Notes: generated by a model from the sequence alone, not told the origin. Counted from the stretch's first letter, positions 25,837 to 37,000 are shown. The stretch: DNA of 64,000 nucleotides from Psychrobacillus sp. BL-248-WT-3 (GCF_012843435.1 NZ_JABAFC010000006.1:62001-126000); one strand, 5' to 3'. A program made the numbers and translations.

Positions 25837-28800
25837 ATGATAAAAAGAGTGAGCGATAAAAGTGCAGTTAGCAAGATATTCCTTTCGCTACTGTTAATTG
25901 TTTCCATGGTTATTCCTTTTCTATCTGTATCCAAAGTCGAAGCAGCTGAACCTATTTCAGTGGCAGACGCAATTAGCAACAATACCGGAACAGCAACCAT
26001 ACAAGGATATATAGTAGGTACCGCATCGTCTGGCACATCTTACGACCAAGATGCGCCCTTTACTGTAGCAACCAATATTGGCTTAGCTGATTCTCCGGAA
26101 GAGACTGATCCAGCTAATATTCTCCCAGTACAGCTTCCGACCGGTACTGTACGTTCTGGACTAAATTTAGTAGACAATCCAAGCTTGTTCCAAAGTGAGG
26201 TTACGGTAACAGGAACTTTGGCTGCCTATTTCTCAGTTCCTGGCATGAGAAGCGCAAGTGCCTATACTATAATTTCTGAAGGAGAGACCCCGCCGACTGA
26301 CGTTGAAATAGTGGACAATATTGCAGAAGCGCGAGCTATTACAGACCAAAATAAAGTGATACGTGTGACTGGAACCGTGACAACTGGTCTTGGCTATTGG
26401 GGAGGTAAAGCTTTCTATATTCAAGATGAAACTGGTGGTCTCTATGCATATACTAGCTCTGCTGATTTAGAACCAGGGGATATCGTTGAATTAGAAGGAA
26501 AGGTTAGCCCATATAGTGGAGAGCTGCAAATTCAGCCTACTACTATAAAAAAGCTCTCTTCTGGTAACCCTTTACCGTCTGTTCAAGAAATAACACCTGC
26601 GGGAGTCAATGAACAGACACAAGGAGAAAGAATACTATTAAATAATGTAACGATTTCTAATTTAACAGCGGTTAATGATTTCGGAACTTTTGAATTCACT
26701 GCCACACACGAAAACGGTGAATCGATCATTATTCGCAATGATAATCGCAACGGTCTTGATTATGAAACCTTTACTAAGCAATATAAAAATGGTGATCTAA
26801 TTAATGTATCAGGTATTGGATCCATTTTTAACACTACTTACCAAGTTAAAACACTTGGTTTAGAAAGCTTTGAGCAAGTAAACAAGCCTGCCGTGTATCC
26901 AAATATTTACCCCGGAACTGTCTCTGAAGGAACAGAAATTACATTAACAACTCCTTGGGATAATGCAAGTATTTATTACACACTAGATGGCTCTGCCCCA
27001 ACGGTATTAAGTACAAAATATACCGAACCAATTACATTAACAAAAGATACAACGATTAAAGCAATCGCAATTGGAGACACTACCTCTGAAATTTTTACAT
27101 TTACGTATAACGTTTTAAAAACACAGAACCTTTCTATTCGTGATATCCAAGGACAAGGTCACTTTTCTGATTATGAAGGTGCGACTGTACAAAATGTTAC
27201 TGGTGTAGTAACACACTTGTATAATTCAGCTAATTTTGTTATTCAGGATATCAACCCAGATGATAACCACCATACATCTGAAGCAATTATTGTTAATAAA
27301 AGCTCTAATGGTTTAAAGGTTGGCGACTTAGTGACAGTTGCCGGGACAGTAGAGGAATGGTATTACGATGGCTATTCTGACATGAAAGCAAATGACCTAC
27401 CAATCACTAGAATCAGAGCTACTGAAACACTTAAAACAGGAACTGCAGAGCTACCAGAACCATTAGTAATCGGAGAGGATATTCATCCTCCGACAGAGCT
27501 TATTGATAACGATGGTCTGACTTCCTTCGATCCTTTTGAGGATGGAATAGACTTTTGGGAATCCGTGGAGTTAATGCGCCTAGCTGTGCCAAATGCAAAA
27601 GTCGTTGGACCTCAGGATTATGGTGAAATTGTGGTCGTGGCTGGCAACTCGGTTAATACTACATTTAATGCTCTAGGTGGTATTAATATTTCTGCTGATG
27701 ACTATAACCCTGAAAGAATTACAGTATTAATCGATAATGAGAACTATGATGCAAAATCTGGTGATTATTTTACAGAGGAGATTGTCGGAGTCATGGGCTT
27801 TGGTTTTGGAAACTTTAAGCTATGGACTGATGAGGAATCGCTCCCTCCTATCACTCGTGTTGAAAAACCTATTACGATAACAGAAATCGTTCCAAGCGAA
27901 GAGAAGCTGACGGTCGCTGCTTATAATATAGAGAACTTCTCCGCTAACATCGAAAGCACACCAAACGAGAAGGTTGTAAAAATTGCACGATCATTTGTTG
28001 AAAATATGAAATCCCCAGATATTATTACATTAGTAGAAGTTCAAGATAACGACGGTCCTACTGACTCTGGAAATTCCGATGCTTCTGCGAGCTATGAGCG
28101 GTTAATTGCTGCCATTGTGGAGGAAGGCGGACCTGCGTATGCATGGACGGATATTGCACCTGAATATAATCGTGATGGTGGACAACCTGGGGGAAATATT
28201 CGAGTTGGCTACCTATACAACCCGGAAAGGGTAACACTTTCTGAGGGTACGAAAGGAAGTTCAACTGATTCGGTTGCTTGGGATGAGGGAGGAAATCTCA
28301 CTTTAAATCCTGGACGTATTTTAGACTTACCTTTGGAAAATACCCGTAAGCCCCTTGCTGCACAATTTGAGTTCCAAGGTGAAAAAGTAGTTGTAATCGG
28401 TGCTCACTTAAATTCTAAGGGTGGAGATCAACCTTTATTCGGGAAAAACCAGCCACCTTTGTTAGGTTCAGAGGCTGAGCGAATCGAGATTGCGACTATG
28501 ATTAACAATTTCGTAAAAGCAGGACAAGCAAAAGACCCTAACTTGAAGGTGATAGTGGCCGGAGATATGAATGACTTTGAATTTACTCCTGCATTAGCAG
28601 CTTTAAAGGGTGGAATATTAACTAATATGGTAGAGAAGGTTCCTGCAGGTGAACGATTCTCCTATTACTATCAAGGGAACAACCAAGTCTTAGACCATAT
28701 TTTAATAACAAATAATTTAGTAGAAAAAACAGCAGTGGATATGATTCATATCAACGCTAACTATATGGATATTCATGGACGTGCTTCTGACCATGACCCA

Positions 28801-29127
28801 ATTATTATTCAAGTTGACTTGAAGGAACAAGAGTCACCACCATCTCTGCCTAAAATCCTTAATCTAAAAGTGGATAAAAAGCATATTAAAATAGATGTTA
28901 ATAAATCATCAACATTTAAGCTTACCGCTATGTTAAAGAACAAAGGAAAGAAAAATTCTACTATTGATGTAACTGCAGATGCAGAATATAGTGGCTATGA
29001 TACAAATATCATTTCTGTTAATGAGGGAGTAATTACGGCTAAATCTGCTGGAAGTACTACCATTAAAGCTACTTATAGTAACAAATCCGTTACTATTAAA
29101 GTAACTGTACAAGCAGCAAAAAAGTGA
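25837..29127 (+). CDS. Large secreted endonuclease/exonuclease-phosphatase-fold protein
   Basis: A 1096-residue exported protein. A signal peptide (about residues 14-38, ending near VEAAEP) is followed by OB-fold-like units (DUF6359-type, DAISNNTGTATIQGYIVGTA, and YhcR-like ITDQNKVIRVTGTVTTG), a chitobiase-C-terminal-type domain (SIYYTLDGSAPTVLSTKYTEPITL, about 370-430), another OB-like unit, then an endonuclease/exonuclease/phosphatase domain (about 695-1000) with AAYNIENFS, LVEVQDNDG, VIGAHLNSKGGD, VAGDMNDFE and GRASDHDPIIIQ. A bacterial Ig-like domain closes it. There is no LPXTG anchor. It probably degrades extracellular DNA or nucleotides. The start at 25837 follows AGGAGTG. Confidence 0.83.
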   Translation: MIKRVSDKSAVSKIFLSLLLIVSMVIPFLSVSKVEAAEPISVADAISNNTGTATIQGYIVGTASSGTSYDQDAPFTVATNIGLADSPEETDPANILPVQLPTGTVRSGLNLVDNPSLFQSEVTVTGTLAAYFSVPGMRSASAYTIISEGETPPTDVEIVDNIAEARAITDQNKVIRVTGTVTTGLGYWGGKAFYIQDETGGLYAYTSSADLEPGDIVELEGKVSPYSGELQIQPTTIKKLSSGNPLPSVQEITPAGVNEQTQGERILLNNVTISNLTAVNDFGTFEFTATHENGESIIIRNDNRNGLDYETFTKQYKNGDLINVSGIGSIFNTTYQVKTLGLESFEQVNKPAVYPNIYPGTVSEGTEITLTTPWDNASIYYTLDGSAPTVLSTKYTEPITLTKDTTIKAIAIGDTTSEIFTFTYNVLKTQNLSIRDIQGQGHFSDYEGATVQNVTGVVTHLYNSANFVIQDINPDDNHHTSEAIIVNKSSNGLKVGDLVTVAGTVEEWYYDGYSDMKANDLPITRIRATETLKTGTAELPEPLVIGEDIHPPTELIDNDGLTSFDPFEDGIDFWESVELMRLAVPNAKVVGPQDYGEIVVVAGNSVNTTFNALGGINISADDYNPERITVLIDNENYDAKSGDYFTEEIVGVMGFGFGNFKLWTDEESLPPITRVEKPITITEIVPSEEKLTVAAYNIENFSANIESTPNEKVVKIARSFVENMKSPDIITLVEVQDNDGPTDSGNSDASASYERLIAAIVEEGGPAYAWTDIAPEYNRDGGQPGGNIRVGYLYNPERVTLSEGTKGSSTDSVAWDEGGNLTLNPGRILDLPLENTRKPLAAQFEFQGEKVVVIGAHLNSKGGDQPLFGKNQPPLLGSEAERIEIATMINNFVKAGQAKDPNLKVIVAGDMNDFEFTPALAALKGGILTNMVEKVPAGERFSYYYQGNNQVLDHILITNNLVEKTAVDMIHINANYMDIHGRASDHDPIIIQVDLKEQESPPSLPKILNLKVDKKHIKIDVNKSSTFKLTAMLKNKGKKNSTIDVTADAEYSGYDTNIISVNEGVITAKSAGSTTIKATYSNKSVTIKVTVQAAKK

Positions 29128-29134
29128 TACCCAT

Positions 29135-29180
29135 TCACAAAAGAATCCTATCCCTTTTCAAAGGTGATAGGATTCTTTTA
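29135..29180. terminator. Terminator between nuclease and MBL genes
   Basis: AAAAGAATCCTATC and GATAGGATTCTTTT form a perfect long stem around CCTTTTCAAAGGT, serving the convergent genes on both sides. Confidence 0.85.
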
Positions 29181-29183
29181 TGT

Positions 29184-30035
29184 TTATTCATGGTCTAAAA
29201 ATTTCCCGTGGCTTGGTTTGGCAATTCGTTTAAATTCACTAACTAATAAATGAAGATTGCTTTTAAGTATTTCACCGCGCATTGGAAGTCCGTGACCAGT
29301 TACCGCTATATCAGGCTTCAAGGAATCTAGAAGTTTTACGGAGTATTCTGCATCCTCCCAATTTGTTGTCAAATAACGAGGGGGTCCACTTATTTCTTGT
29401 TCTTGTGTAAACACCTTGTATAAATACTCTTGTTTGACCGTAACAAATGCATCACCGGCGATCAATAGTCCATCTTCTTTTCTAAATAGCGAAACATGCC
29501 CTGGGGAATGACCTGGAGTATGAAACCACTTAAAACCTGGCATAAAAGGAACAGAGCCATCCTCTGGTAAGATGTGTACATGATCTCCCAGGTCTATTGC
29601 TTTAACAGGAAACATCCCAGACATTTTGGAAACCATTCCTCCTTCTACGGAAGTATCCGGATCTGGGTAATCCTGCGCTCCCGTTAAAAAAGGAAGTTCC
29701 AGTGGATGAGCATATACAGGGACATTCCACTTTTCAACTAGCTCTTTAATAGCTCCTACATGATCAAAATGTCCATGTGTTAAGATGATCGCCCTTGGTT
29801 TTTTATTCTCACCAAAACGTTCCTCCACTATCTCTATAATCTTATCAGCAGACTTAGGCATTCCAGCGTCTACTAAAACGAAATCATCTGTACCTGGCTT
29901 CCCTACTAAACAAACGTTTACAATTTGAATGGTGTAACAAAAGACATCTGGTAGAATCTCTAAACCTACACCACTACCAACAGATGTCGTCGGTATATAC
30001 TTATAATCGTCTCCGTAAGATATCGAATTGTCCAT
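29184..30035 (-). CDS. MBL-fold metallo-hydrolase
   Basis: A 283-residue cytoplasmic metallo-beta-lactamase-fold enzyme. The zinc motif THGHFDHVG is at about residues 86-94, followed by HTPGHSPGHVSLF (about 170-180), AGDAF and VTGHGLPMRG for the remaining ligands. Such proteins are general hydrolases (lactones, thioesters and similar); the substrate is not predictable here. A short ATG region with AGGGGATT precedes it. It stands alone with terminators at both ends. Confidence 0.82.
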   Translation of the reverse strand: MDNSISYGDDYKYIPTTSVGSGVGLEILPDVFCYTIQIVNVCLVGKPGTDDFVLVDAGMPKSADKIIEIVEERFGENKKPRAIILTHGHFDHVGAIKELVEKWNVPVYAHPLELPFLTGAQDYPDPDTSVEGGMVSKMSGMFPVKAIDLGDHVHILPEDGSVPFMPGFKWFHTPGHSPGHVSLFRKEDGLLIAGDAFVTVKQEYLYKVFTQEQEISGPPRYLTTNWEDAEYSVKLLDSLKPDIAVTGHGLPMRGEILKSNLHLLVSEFKRIAKPSHGKFLDHE

Positions 30036-30280
30036 AATATTTAATCCCCTTCCATTATTATCTTAGTTTCTCTTCCCTCCTCAAATTTATACTTTATTAT
30101 CGTTTACACTTTTACCGACCATTTTAAACCTTCTATCTCTTTATTTTGTATAAATACCATAAAGTCTCTGCAATAGTCTCGATATATAGCTTCTCTTCTT
30201 ACATTAATATTTTCCTATGGGGAAACAATAATCCAACCTCTCTCCCAATGATTAAAGAATAATTTAGTGTACGTATAAAA

Positions 30281-30316
30281 AAACAAAGGATGGCTTTTAT
30301 AATCATCCTTTGTTTT
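30281..30316. terminator. Terminator after the exonuclease gene
   Basis: AAACAAAGGATG and CATCCTTTGTTT form a perfect 12-bp stem with flanking A and T runs, 12 bases after the stop codon of the minus-strand gene. Confidence 0.8.
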
Positions 30317-30327
30317 CATCATAATAT

Positions 30328-31242
30328 TTAATGTTTAACTAACCTTAAAAAATCCTGCTCTCCAACTATTTCTAAAGGAATCCCCTTTTGGATTAAGTCC
30401 TCAGCTTTTTGCATTTTGGAGCTTTTTACACCCTCTACATACTTCATAAGCGCTTGATCTCCAACTACTAAAAAGTTTGTATCTATGTCTACGGCCCCTT
30501 TACAGGTAGCTCCACGGTCAGCTGCATATTTAGCTGCATTCGATCTTGTCATAGAATCCATTTTCCCTGTAAAAACAATATTTGCACCATAAAATGGATG
30601 ACGAGTATTTTTCTCAATATTGTCTGGAACTATAAAAGGAAGGGCCATGTCTTCCTTGCTCTTTTTTACTCTGGAAGGGGCTTTCTTAGTATCAAGGGAA
30701 CTATTAACTTTGATCTTGTGTAAAAGAGACATTTCTTTTAATGAGCTCGTTCTTGTTTTTTTCATTGCTTCGATTGTAATTAATGCTGCAGCTCTTGCAT
30801 CCTCCAATGCATCATGATGTTTGAATTGGATACTTAAATAGTTGGCTACTGTGGATAGTTTATGGTTGTACAAATCCGGCCATATTTTTTTAGCAATTCT
30901 ATAAGAACAAGCATATTGGAATTGAGGTTGTTCTTCGTAGCATCTATTAACCGATTCTTTTAGTACGCCAATATCGAAACTTGCATTATGGGCTATAATC
31001 GTTTGTTGATCTATATAAGGTTTTAGCTGCGGCCAAAACTCTTGAAATGTCGGTGCATCCTGAACCATGTAATCTGTAATTCCATGAATTTTTGTATTGT
31101 AATAATTAAACTCACTAAGTGGATTAATAAGCGTTTGAACTTCTTCTATTATTTCACCATTTCTTACTACTACAATTCCAACTGAACAAGCACTAGTTCG
31201 TAAACTATTGGCAGTTTCAAAATCTATTGCAACAAAATCCAT
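30328..31242 (-). CDS. DEDDh 3'-5' exonuclease with C-terminal BRCT domain
   Basis: A 304-residue protein related to the DNA polymerase III epsilon subunit. The exonuclease motifs are DFVAIDFETA (residue 2-11), HNASFDIGVLKE (about 84-95) and HHDALEDARAAA (about 142-153), the DEDDh set. Residues about 220-300 are a BRCT domain, GANIVFTGKMDSMTRSNAAKYAADRGATC, like that of NAD-dependent ligase. It should trim single-stranded 3' ends in DNA repair. The start at 31242 is preferred to 31275 because GAGGTGG lies just upstream and the family starts at the first acidic motif. Confidence 0.85.
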   Translation of the reverse strand: MDFVAIDFETANSLRTSACSVGIVVVRNGEIIEEVQTLINPLSEFNYYNTKIHGITDYMVQDAPTFQEFWPQLKPYIDQQTIIAHNASFDIGVLKESVNRCYEEQPQFQYACSYRIAKKIWPDLYNHKLSTVANYLSIQFKHHDALEDARAAALITIEAMKKTRTSSLKEMSLLHKIKVNSSLDTKKAPSRVKKSKEDMALPFIVPDNIEKNTRHPFYGANIVFTGKMDSMTRSNAAKYAADRGATCKGAVDIDTNFLVVGDQALMKYVEGVKSSKMQKAEDLIQKGIPLEIVGEQDFLRLVKH

Positions 31243-31335
31243 GTTTACCACCTCTAATTTTTCGTATGCTACCATTATCTCATACTAGTAGCTTCAGACA
31301 TAGAAAAACCCTCTAAATAGAGGGGATTTCAATGT

Positions 31336-32184
31336 TTAATATAATCTATTGACTGGTGAATGTTCATCTAGTTTTTTTTGACGTTCTAGTTTTTCTTCCT
31401 GCTGCTGTTGATTAACTCTTCGTTCTTCCTCATTCAGTTCCGCCTGATCGTCTCCAAAAGCTGCTGGACCTAAATTTGGATCTGAACCTGGAGACTGCGA
31501 CCCATAAGATTTTTCTTCTACAGTTATACTCTCCTCAATGGTAGGACGCTTGTTCTGTACTAACTTGTCCTCTTGCATGGTATGTCCTACATGATTCTCA
31601 TCTCTTACAAGCAATGGGTCTGTAGCAAAGGTTTCTCCTCTAACAAATTTATCCTGTGGCTCATCTAAACGGCCATCCGTTTCGTTCACCATATTATTTG
31701 TAGAGGGAGTAAAGCCACTTTCCTTAGCATAATCTGAGATTGGTGCTTCTCCTTCTGTAAATCGATTTTGCACTACATCTGTTCCTACTGTATCTGTATA
31801 ATCAGTGGTTGCAGCTGCCTCATCATTCGCGCTAGCTCCTAGGGAATCCCCTTCAGGCACAGCGTCTGTATATAATACAATACTTCCTGAAGCTACCTCT
31901 TTTGCATATTGTTCTGCTTCCTCTTCAGTTAAGTCTAGCTTTTTTAGTCCCTCTACAATTGCAGATTCTCCTGTAAACCACGATTTAAATTTGTCTATGA
32001 ATGTGCCAGCTTCGTGCGTGGTTACATCCGAATAGCGATTTAACGCATTCAAGTGAGTACTCTCTGATGAAATTACATGAATATCACTCTCTTCATATCC
32101 CTGTTTTTGCAGATGTTCTAATTTTTCGTACATATCTTCCTCAGTCCGAGCAATTTCAATCTTTCTGTTTGAATTTAAGTTCAT
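31336..32184 (-). CDS. YflT-domain stress protein with long acidic tail
   Basis: A 282-residue protein. The first 110 residues are a YflT domain (MYEKLEHLQKQGYEESDIHVIS to ASGSIVLYTDA), the rest a low-complexity, hydrophilic tail rich in Glu, Gln, Asp and Ser ending with EERRVNQQQQEEKLERQKKL. It is a longer relative of the 108-residue YflT protein at 3989. AGGAGG precedes the ATG and a sigma-B-type promoter lies 50 bases up. The tail has no recognised fold and looks disordered. Function unknown; role in general stress is inferred. Confidence 0.8.
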   Translation of the reverse strand: MNLNSNRKIEIARTEEDMYEKLEHLQKQGYEESDIHVISSESTHLNALNRYSDVTTHEAGTFIDKFKSWFTGESAIVEGLKKLDLTEEEAEQYAKEVASGSIVLYTDAVPEGDSLGASANDEAAATTDYTDTVGTDVVQNRFTEGEAPISDYAKESGFTPSTNNMVNETDGRLDEPQDKFVRGETFATDPLLVRDENHVGHTMQEDKLVQNKRPTIEESITVEEKSYGSQSPGSDPNLGPAAFGDDQAELNEEERRVNQQQQEEKLERQKKLDEHSPVNRLY

Positions 32185-32233
32185 GTGTATTCCTCCTGTT
32201 TTTTTAGTTTTTATTTAATGTGTTATTGCTTGA

Positions 32234-32258
32234 ATACCCACGTTACAAACTTTCTAAC
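32234..32258 (-). promoter_or_regulatory. Sigma-B-type promoter
   Basis: On the minus strand GTTAGA and GGGTAT are separated by 13 bases; the -10 box is perfect and the -35 matches four of six positions of the sigma-B consensus. Confidence 0.5.
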
Positions 32259-32442
32259 CTCCCCCTCTATTTTTTAACATTAATTTAATATTTTACATAT
32301 TATATTAATCACGTTATTTCTAATTCTCTACACACGTTCAATCAAGAAAGAACAAGATAATATTGATTTCCGCTTTTACAAATACCTTCTGAAGAGTAGC
32401 CTCATTCCACTGGTAAAATTAATTAATTGTTTTAAAATAAAA

Positions 32443-32830
32443 AAGCTTTGTTAAAGTTATTGGTTGATTTTGACTAACAATTCTTTTTTATAGTGACTGT
32501 AAACATTAAAAAAGGAACTTTCAAATGACTATTAAGAACATAAACTAGATTATGAAACTGGGTTGGTGACAGTTTTTAGCTTTGTTTATGCGAGTAAATT
32601 TTTTTTATGCTTTGTCGATGCTAAAGCTGTTCCATTTATTGATTGGAGCACCAGACGGCGACTCCTACGGGATAAGTGAGACAGATAGACATCACAACCA
32701 CGCGCGTAAGCGACGGGTGATGGCTTATCGCTCACCCCGAGGAAAGCGTCCGGCTGGTGCGAACAATCAATTCTACTCTCTGATCTAAGATTTCTTTGCA
32801 TTATAAATCAACCCTACCTTTAAAATAGCC
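32443..32830 (-). repeat. MITE-like intergenic repeat, copy 2 (inverted)
   Basis: The same ~388-bp unit as at 2857 and 52511, in opposite orientation. Ends read AAGCTTTGTTAAAG at the left and CTTTAAAATAGCC at the right. AATAAAA flanks both ends. Short open frames inside are not genes. Confidence 0.7.
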
Positions 32831-32838
32831 AATAAAAA

Positions 32839-32874
32839 AAGGTATCGGAGTTAATCTCCCGATACCTTTTCTCA
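32839..32874 (-). terminator. Terminator after the YusW-like gene
   Basis: AAAAGGTATCGG and CCGATACCTTTT form a perfect stem around AGTTAATCT, 17 bases after the stop codon at 32891. Confidence 0.8.
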
Positions 32875-32890
32875 CATTCATAAATAAAAT

Positions 32891-33328
32891 TTATTTATTA
32901 TCTTTATACTCAATTTCTTGACCATCCTCGTAAAGAATCTCTAGGTCAAATTCAGTATAGTCACTGATTCCAAATGCTGTATTAACCTTTTCTATTACTT
33001 CTTCCTTAGTCATATCTTTTGTTAAAGCTAAGTCAGTAAAAATTGGCTTTAAGAATTCGTAAGCTTCATCACCGTGAAGTTTTTGAGAATCTAATGAATT
33101 TACATACTCTGCTTCCACTCCGTTGGTTTCCACTTCAAAGGAAGCTTCTACTGCATCTCGCTGTTCAGCAGTATCAATATCTAAATCAAAAGAAGTAAAA
33201 CCAAACTCGCTTTCTGCTGCTTCAGTGGTAGGCGGATCGCTTACCTCCTCCTTGTCTCCACATGCCCCTAAAAGAAGAGCCGATGATAAAAAAATGCTAC
33301 TTAATACTTTACCTTTAGTACTAATCAT
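32891..33328 (-). CDS. YusW-like lipoprotein
   Basis: A 145-residue lipoprotein. The signal peptide ends in the lipobox LLGAC with Cys23, followed by an acidic linker and a YusW-type domain (about 45-140; FDLDIDTAEQRDAVEASFEVETNGVEAEYVNS) that likely forms a small antiparallel fold. It would be attached to the outer face of the membrane. Function is unknown in the family. AAGGAGTGA lies just before the ATG. It is single and has its own terminator. Confidence 0.75.
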   Translation of the reverse strand: MISTKGKVLSSIFLSSALLLGACGDKEEVSDPPTTEAAESEFGFTSFDLDIDTAEQRDAVEASFEVETNGVEAEYVNSLDSQKLHGDEAYEFLKPIFTDLALTKDMTKEEVIEKVNTAFGISDYTEFDLEILYEDGQEIEYKDNK

Positions 33329-33409
33329 AATAAGTCACTCCTTACTAATTTATTGCTATTACTATTACTAGCATTGTCTAGAAAATGTTTTCTTAAACAT
33401 TAGTAAGAA

Positions 33410-33658
33410 TTACCCTGGATATCGTTTATCTGTTGCGGAAGTATTTTTAGTCTTACTATGGTTACTTTCATCTTTTACTTTTTGATTTAATTCCTCCATA
33501 GGAATGGGATCTACATTTTTCATCGCTTCATCTCTATCAAAGATACTTTCCTTTTCAGTGTCTAGAAGATCAGGATTGTCTAATATACGTCCAGGAATAT
33601 CTTGTTTTTCTGAATCCTTATGGTTTACGTTATGGTCATTTACATTCTTTTTGTCCAT
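33410..33658 (-). CDS. Small hydrophilic protein, 82 residues
   Basis: A strongly charged short protein (MDKKNVNDHNVNHKDSEKQ start), rich in Asp, Asn and Lys with no hydrophobic stretch. AGGAGTGG lies upstream of the ATG, and the Glu/Asp-rich body with PIPMEELNQKV near the end suggests a real small stress or spore-associated protein. I do not recognise a family. The gene stands between a YusW-like lipoprotein gene and the Vpr-like protease gene, each with its own signals. Confidence 0.6.
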   Translation of the reverse strand: MDKKNVNDHNVNHKDSEKQDIPGRILDNPDLLDTEKESIFDRDEAMKNVDPIPMEELNQKVKDESNHSKTKNTSATDKRYPG

Positions 33659-34085
33659 TTTTATCCACTCCTTCTTCGTTTATTTATGTATATCCTTTTT
33701 GACAATCACTAAACATTTTCGACATGTTTCGCCAGGATAACTGAACTAAAAGACCTAATAGTATATATTTAGCACTATTTTTACAAAATAGGGGTTTTTT
33801 TTATTTTTTTCATCAAAGCATGAAATAAACTCGTAAGAATCATACTCCTTTAGATTTATCACGATTTTCTTTACAAAAACAATCATAAATACCTAACCCT
33901 TTATCAATCAAATCCAAGACTATGAAATTACTAAAAAAACAAAATAGTGCGACATATCGATTATTTTCCTTCCATATCTTCTATTTACACGTCTCACCTA
34001 TACTCTCTCACTCTATTTTAAATGTTCTGAATATATGGTAAGTTCTAGTAGATATATTAAACATATTTAAGAGGAGGAAAAGGGA
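33659..34085. other. Non-coding gap upstream of the protease gene
   Basis: No gene seen. The stretch is very AT-rich and must contain the promoter of the large protease, but I cannot fix a single pair of boxes. Confidence 0.4.
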
Positions 34086-37000
34086 TTGGGAATTAAGAAA
34101 AAAACTACTATTCTAGCTGTGGTAACATCGCTAATGTTTAGCTCTGCATCATTAGGATTAGCAAGTCCTGTAGCTGCAAAACAGATAGAAAAATCTATCA
34201 CCAATACTCAAGTGCAGAAAACACCAAGAGTACCGGAGAGGCTACGAGTTCCAGAGAATCCTAGCGAAAAGGTGCGAATCATTGTGGAACTGGAAAAGGC
34301 TCCAGCCATTGAGACAGCAACCAAAAAAGGGGTTTTATACAAGAACCTATCGAAATCTGAAAGAAAATCAGTTGAATCTGCTATTGAAACCGATCAACGT
34401 AATGTAAAAGACAAAGTTAAAAGAGTTTCAAAAAACATACAATATAAAGAAGAGTTTACTGCAATATTTAATGGATTCTCTGCTGAAGTAGATGCTAGAG
34501 ACGTTGCAGGGATTGGCCTAATTGATGGTGTCAAAAGAGTCTATGAATCTACAGAATATGACCGCCCCAAAATAACACCTCAAATGGTGCATTCTAAGGA
34601 ACTTGTACAAGCCCAATTGGCTTGGGAGAAATATTCCTTTAAAGGGGAAGGTATGGTTGTTGGTGTCATCGATACAGGAATAGATCCTAACCACCGTGAT
34701 ATGGTCCTATCGGATGAAAATACGGGAGAGATTACTTCTGCAGAAGTAAATGCGTTATTAAATGAGGGATCTATTGAACCTGGTTTATTTTTCACTCCAA
34801 AGGTTCCATTCGGTTATAACTATATGGATGAAAATACAGAGATTCGAGACATTGGTCCTGATGCTTCCATGCACGGAATGCACGTATCCGGTACAGTAGG
34901 TGCTAACGGAGATGAAGAAAATGGCGGCATTAAGGGGGTTGCCCCAGAAGTGCAGCTTCTTGCACTGAAGGTATTTGGTAACGACCCATTATTCCCTTCT
35001 ACTTATGGAGACGTTTATGTAAAGGCAATGGATGATGCTATTAAACTTGGCGCGGACGCGTTAAACATGTCCCTTGGTTCAACTGCAGGATTTGTAAATA
35101 GTGAAAGTCCTGAACAGCAAGCAGTAACTCGCGCGCAAAATAATGGATTACTTGTAGCTATCTCTGCCGGTAATTCTGACATGTTTGGCTCAGGCACTTG
35201 GTATCCATATGCTTCTAACCAAGATTATGGTTTAACAGGTTCCCCTTCTGTTTCAGAAGATTCATTTGGAGTAGCTTCCTATGAGAATGATTCCATAACT
35301 GCTTCTAGCTTCCAATATGCTTTTGATGGAACTGATGCTGGACGAGCAATGTTCTTACTGGCAAATGATAAGGAGCCTGCTGATTTACCTGGCGATTCCT
35401 ATGAGGTAGTTGAAGCTGGTTTTGGTACACCAGAGGATTTTGCTAGTAAAGATGTAGCTGGCAAATTTGCTTTAGTTTCTCGTGGTAGTATTTCATTTGT
35501 CGAAAAGGGCTTAAATGCTCAAGAAGCAGGCGCAGTTGGAGTTATTGTATATAACAATGCTGCAGGAACTATTAATATGGCTTCTGACCCTGCGATTCGT
35601 ATTCCGTTTATGTCTGCACTACAAGCTGACGGACTAGCTATCAAAGCTGGAATTGATGCTGGCCAAACAGTAACTGTTTCATTTGATGGTAAATATATTG
35701 ATACACCAAACCCTACTAAAGGTAAGATGAGTTCATTTACTTCTTGGGGTCCAACACCTAACTTAGATTTTAAACCAGAGATTACTGCTCCAGGTGGCAA
35801 TATTTTCTCTACATTAAACGATGATAATTACGGATTAATGAGTGGTACATCCATGGCAGCTCCACACGTTGCAGGTGGTACCGCATTAGTGTTAGAGCGT
35901 GTAAATGAAGAATTTGGACTAACTGGCGCAGAACGTGTTCAATTCGCTAAAAATCTAATGATGAATACAGCTAAGCCAATTGAGTTAAAAGCTGGTGAAT
36001 ACGTATCTCCTCGTCGTCAAGGTGCTGGAATTATGCAACTTGCTAATGCTTTAGAAACGGATGTCTTAGTTACTAATAGTGCAACTGGCGAAGCTAAAGT
36101 AGCATTAAAAGAAATCAGTGGAAATCAATTTAACTTCTCTTTAAAAGCTAAGAACTATAGCAATGAAGCAAAAACTTATAATGTGGATGTACAATTACAA
36201 GTAGACCGTCCAGTTAACGCTGGAGCTAACTACGTAACTATTCCAAATGATTCAACTTATGGCTCTTATGTTTTAGAAGAATCAGATGCTGACGTGTCCG
36301 CACCTACGACTGTCACAGTTCCTGCAAATGGTGAAACGACTATTCAGGTATCCGTAGACGCTTCTAACTCTGAGTGGTTAAAGCAATACTTCTCTAATGG
36401 TTACTTCATCGATGGATTCGTGCGTTTAGTTGATCCTTCTGAAGAAACTTCTGGAAATGTGCCATTAACTGTTCCATTCTTTGGTTTTAATGGATCTTGG
36501 GATGATGCTTCAATTTTTGATGAATTCCTATGGGAAGATTTAACGTATTGGGGATTCCAAGGTTTAGCTGACGATAAAGGGAACTTTATCAATGGGTCTA
36601 CTTTAAATGAAGAGTTTGATCCTACTAAATTTGCTTTCTCCCCTAACGGAGATGGAACTTTAGACAAAGTAATTCCTGTGTACTCATTAATGCGTAACGT
36701 TAAAGATCTTCAAATTAATGTGTTAGATGCAAATGGGAAAAAACTACGTACCATTCGAACAGAAAAGTATTTAAGAAAACATTATATTGCTTCCAACGCA
36801 TATACATTCTCAAATGCAAATGCATGGGACGGCATGATTAACGGTAAACCTGCTGCTGATGGTCAATATAAAATTCAGCTAAGAGGTGTCATCGATTATG
36901 CAGGTGCTGAGTGGCAAACTATTGAGTACCCTATTATCTTAGATACAAAAGCTCCTACAGCTGAAATTGCATTTGACTTGGAAACAAAAACACTTACTGT

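Noticed and set aside
32582-32801. Two small open frames inside the second MITE-like copy
   Set aside because: Not conserved in the other two copies and without ribosome sites; they result from the GC-rich repeat core.
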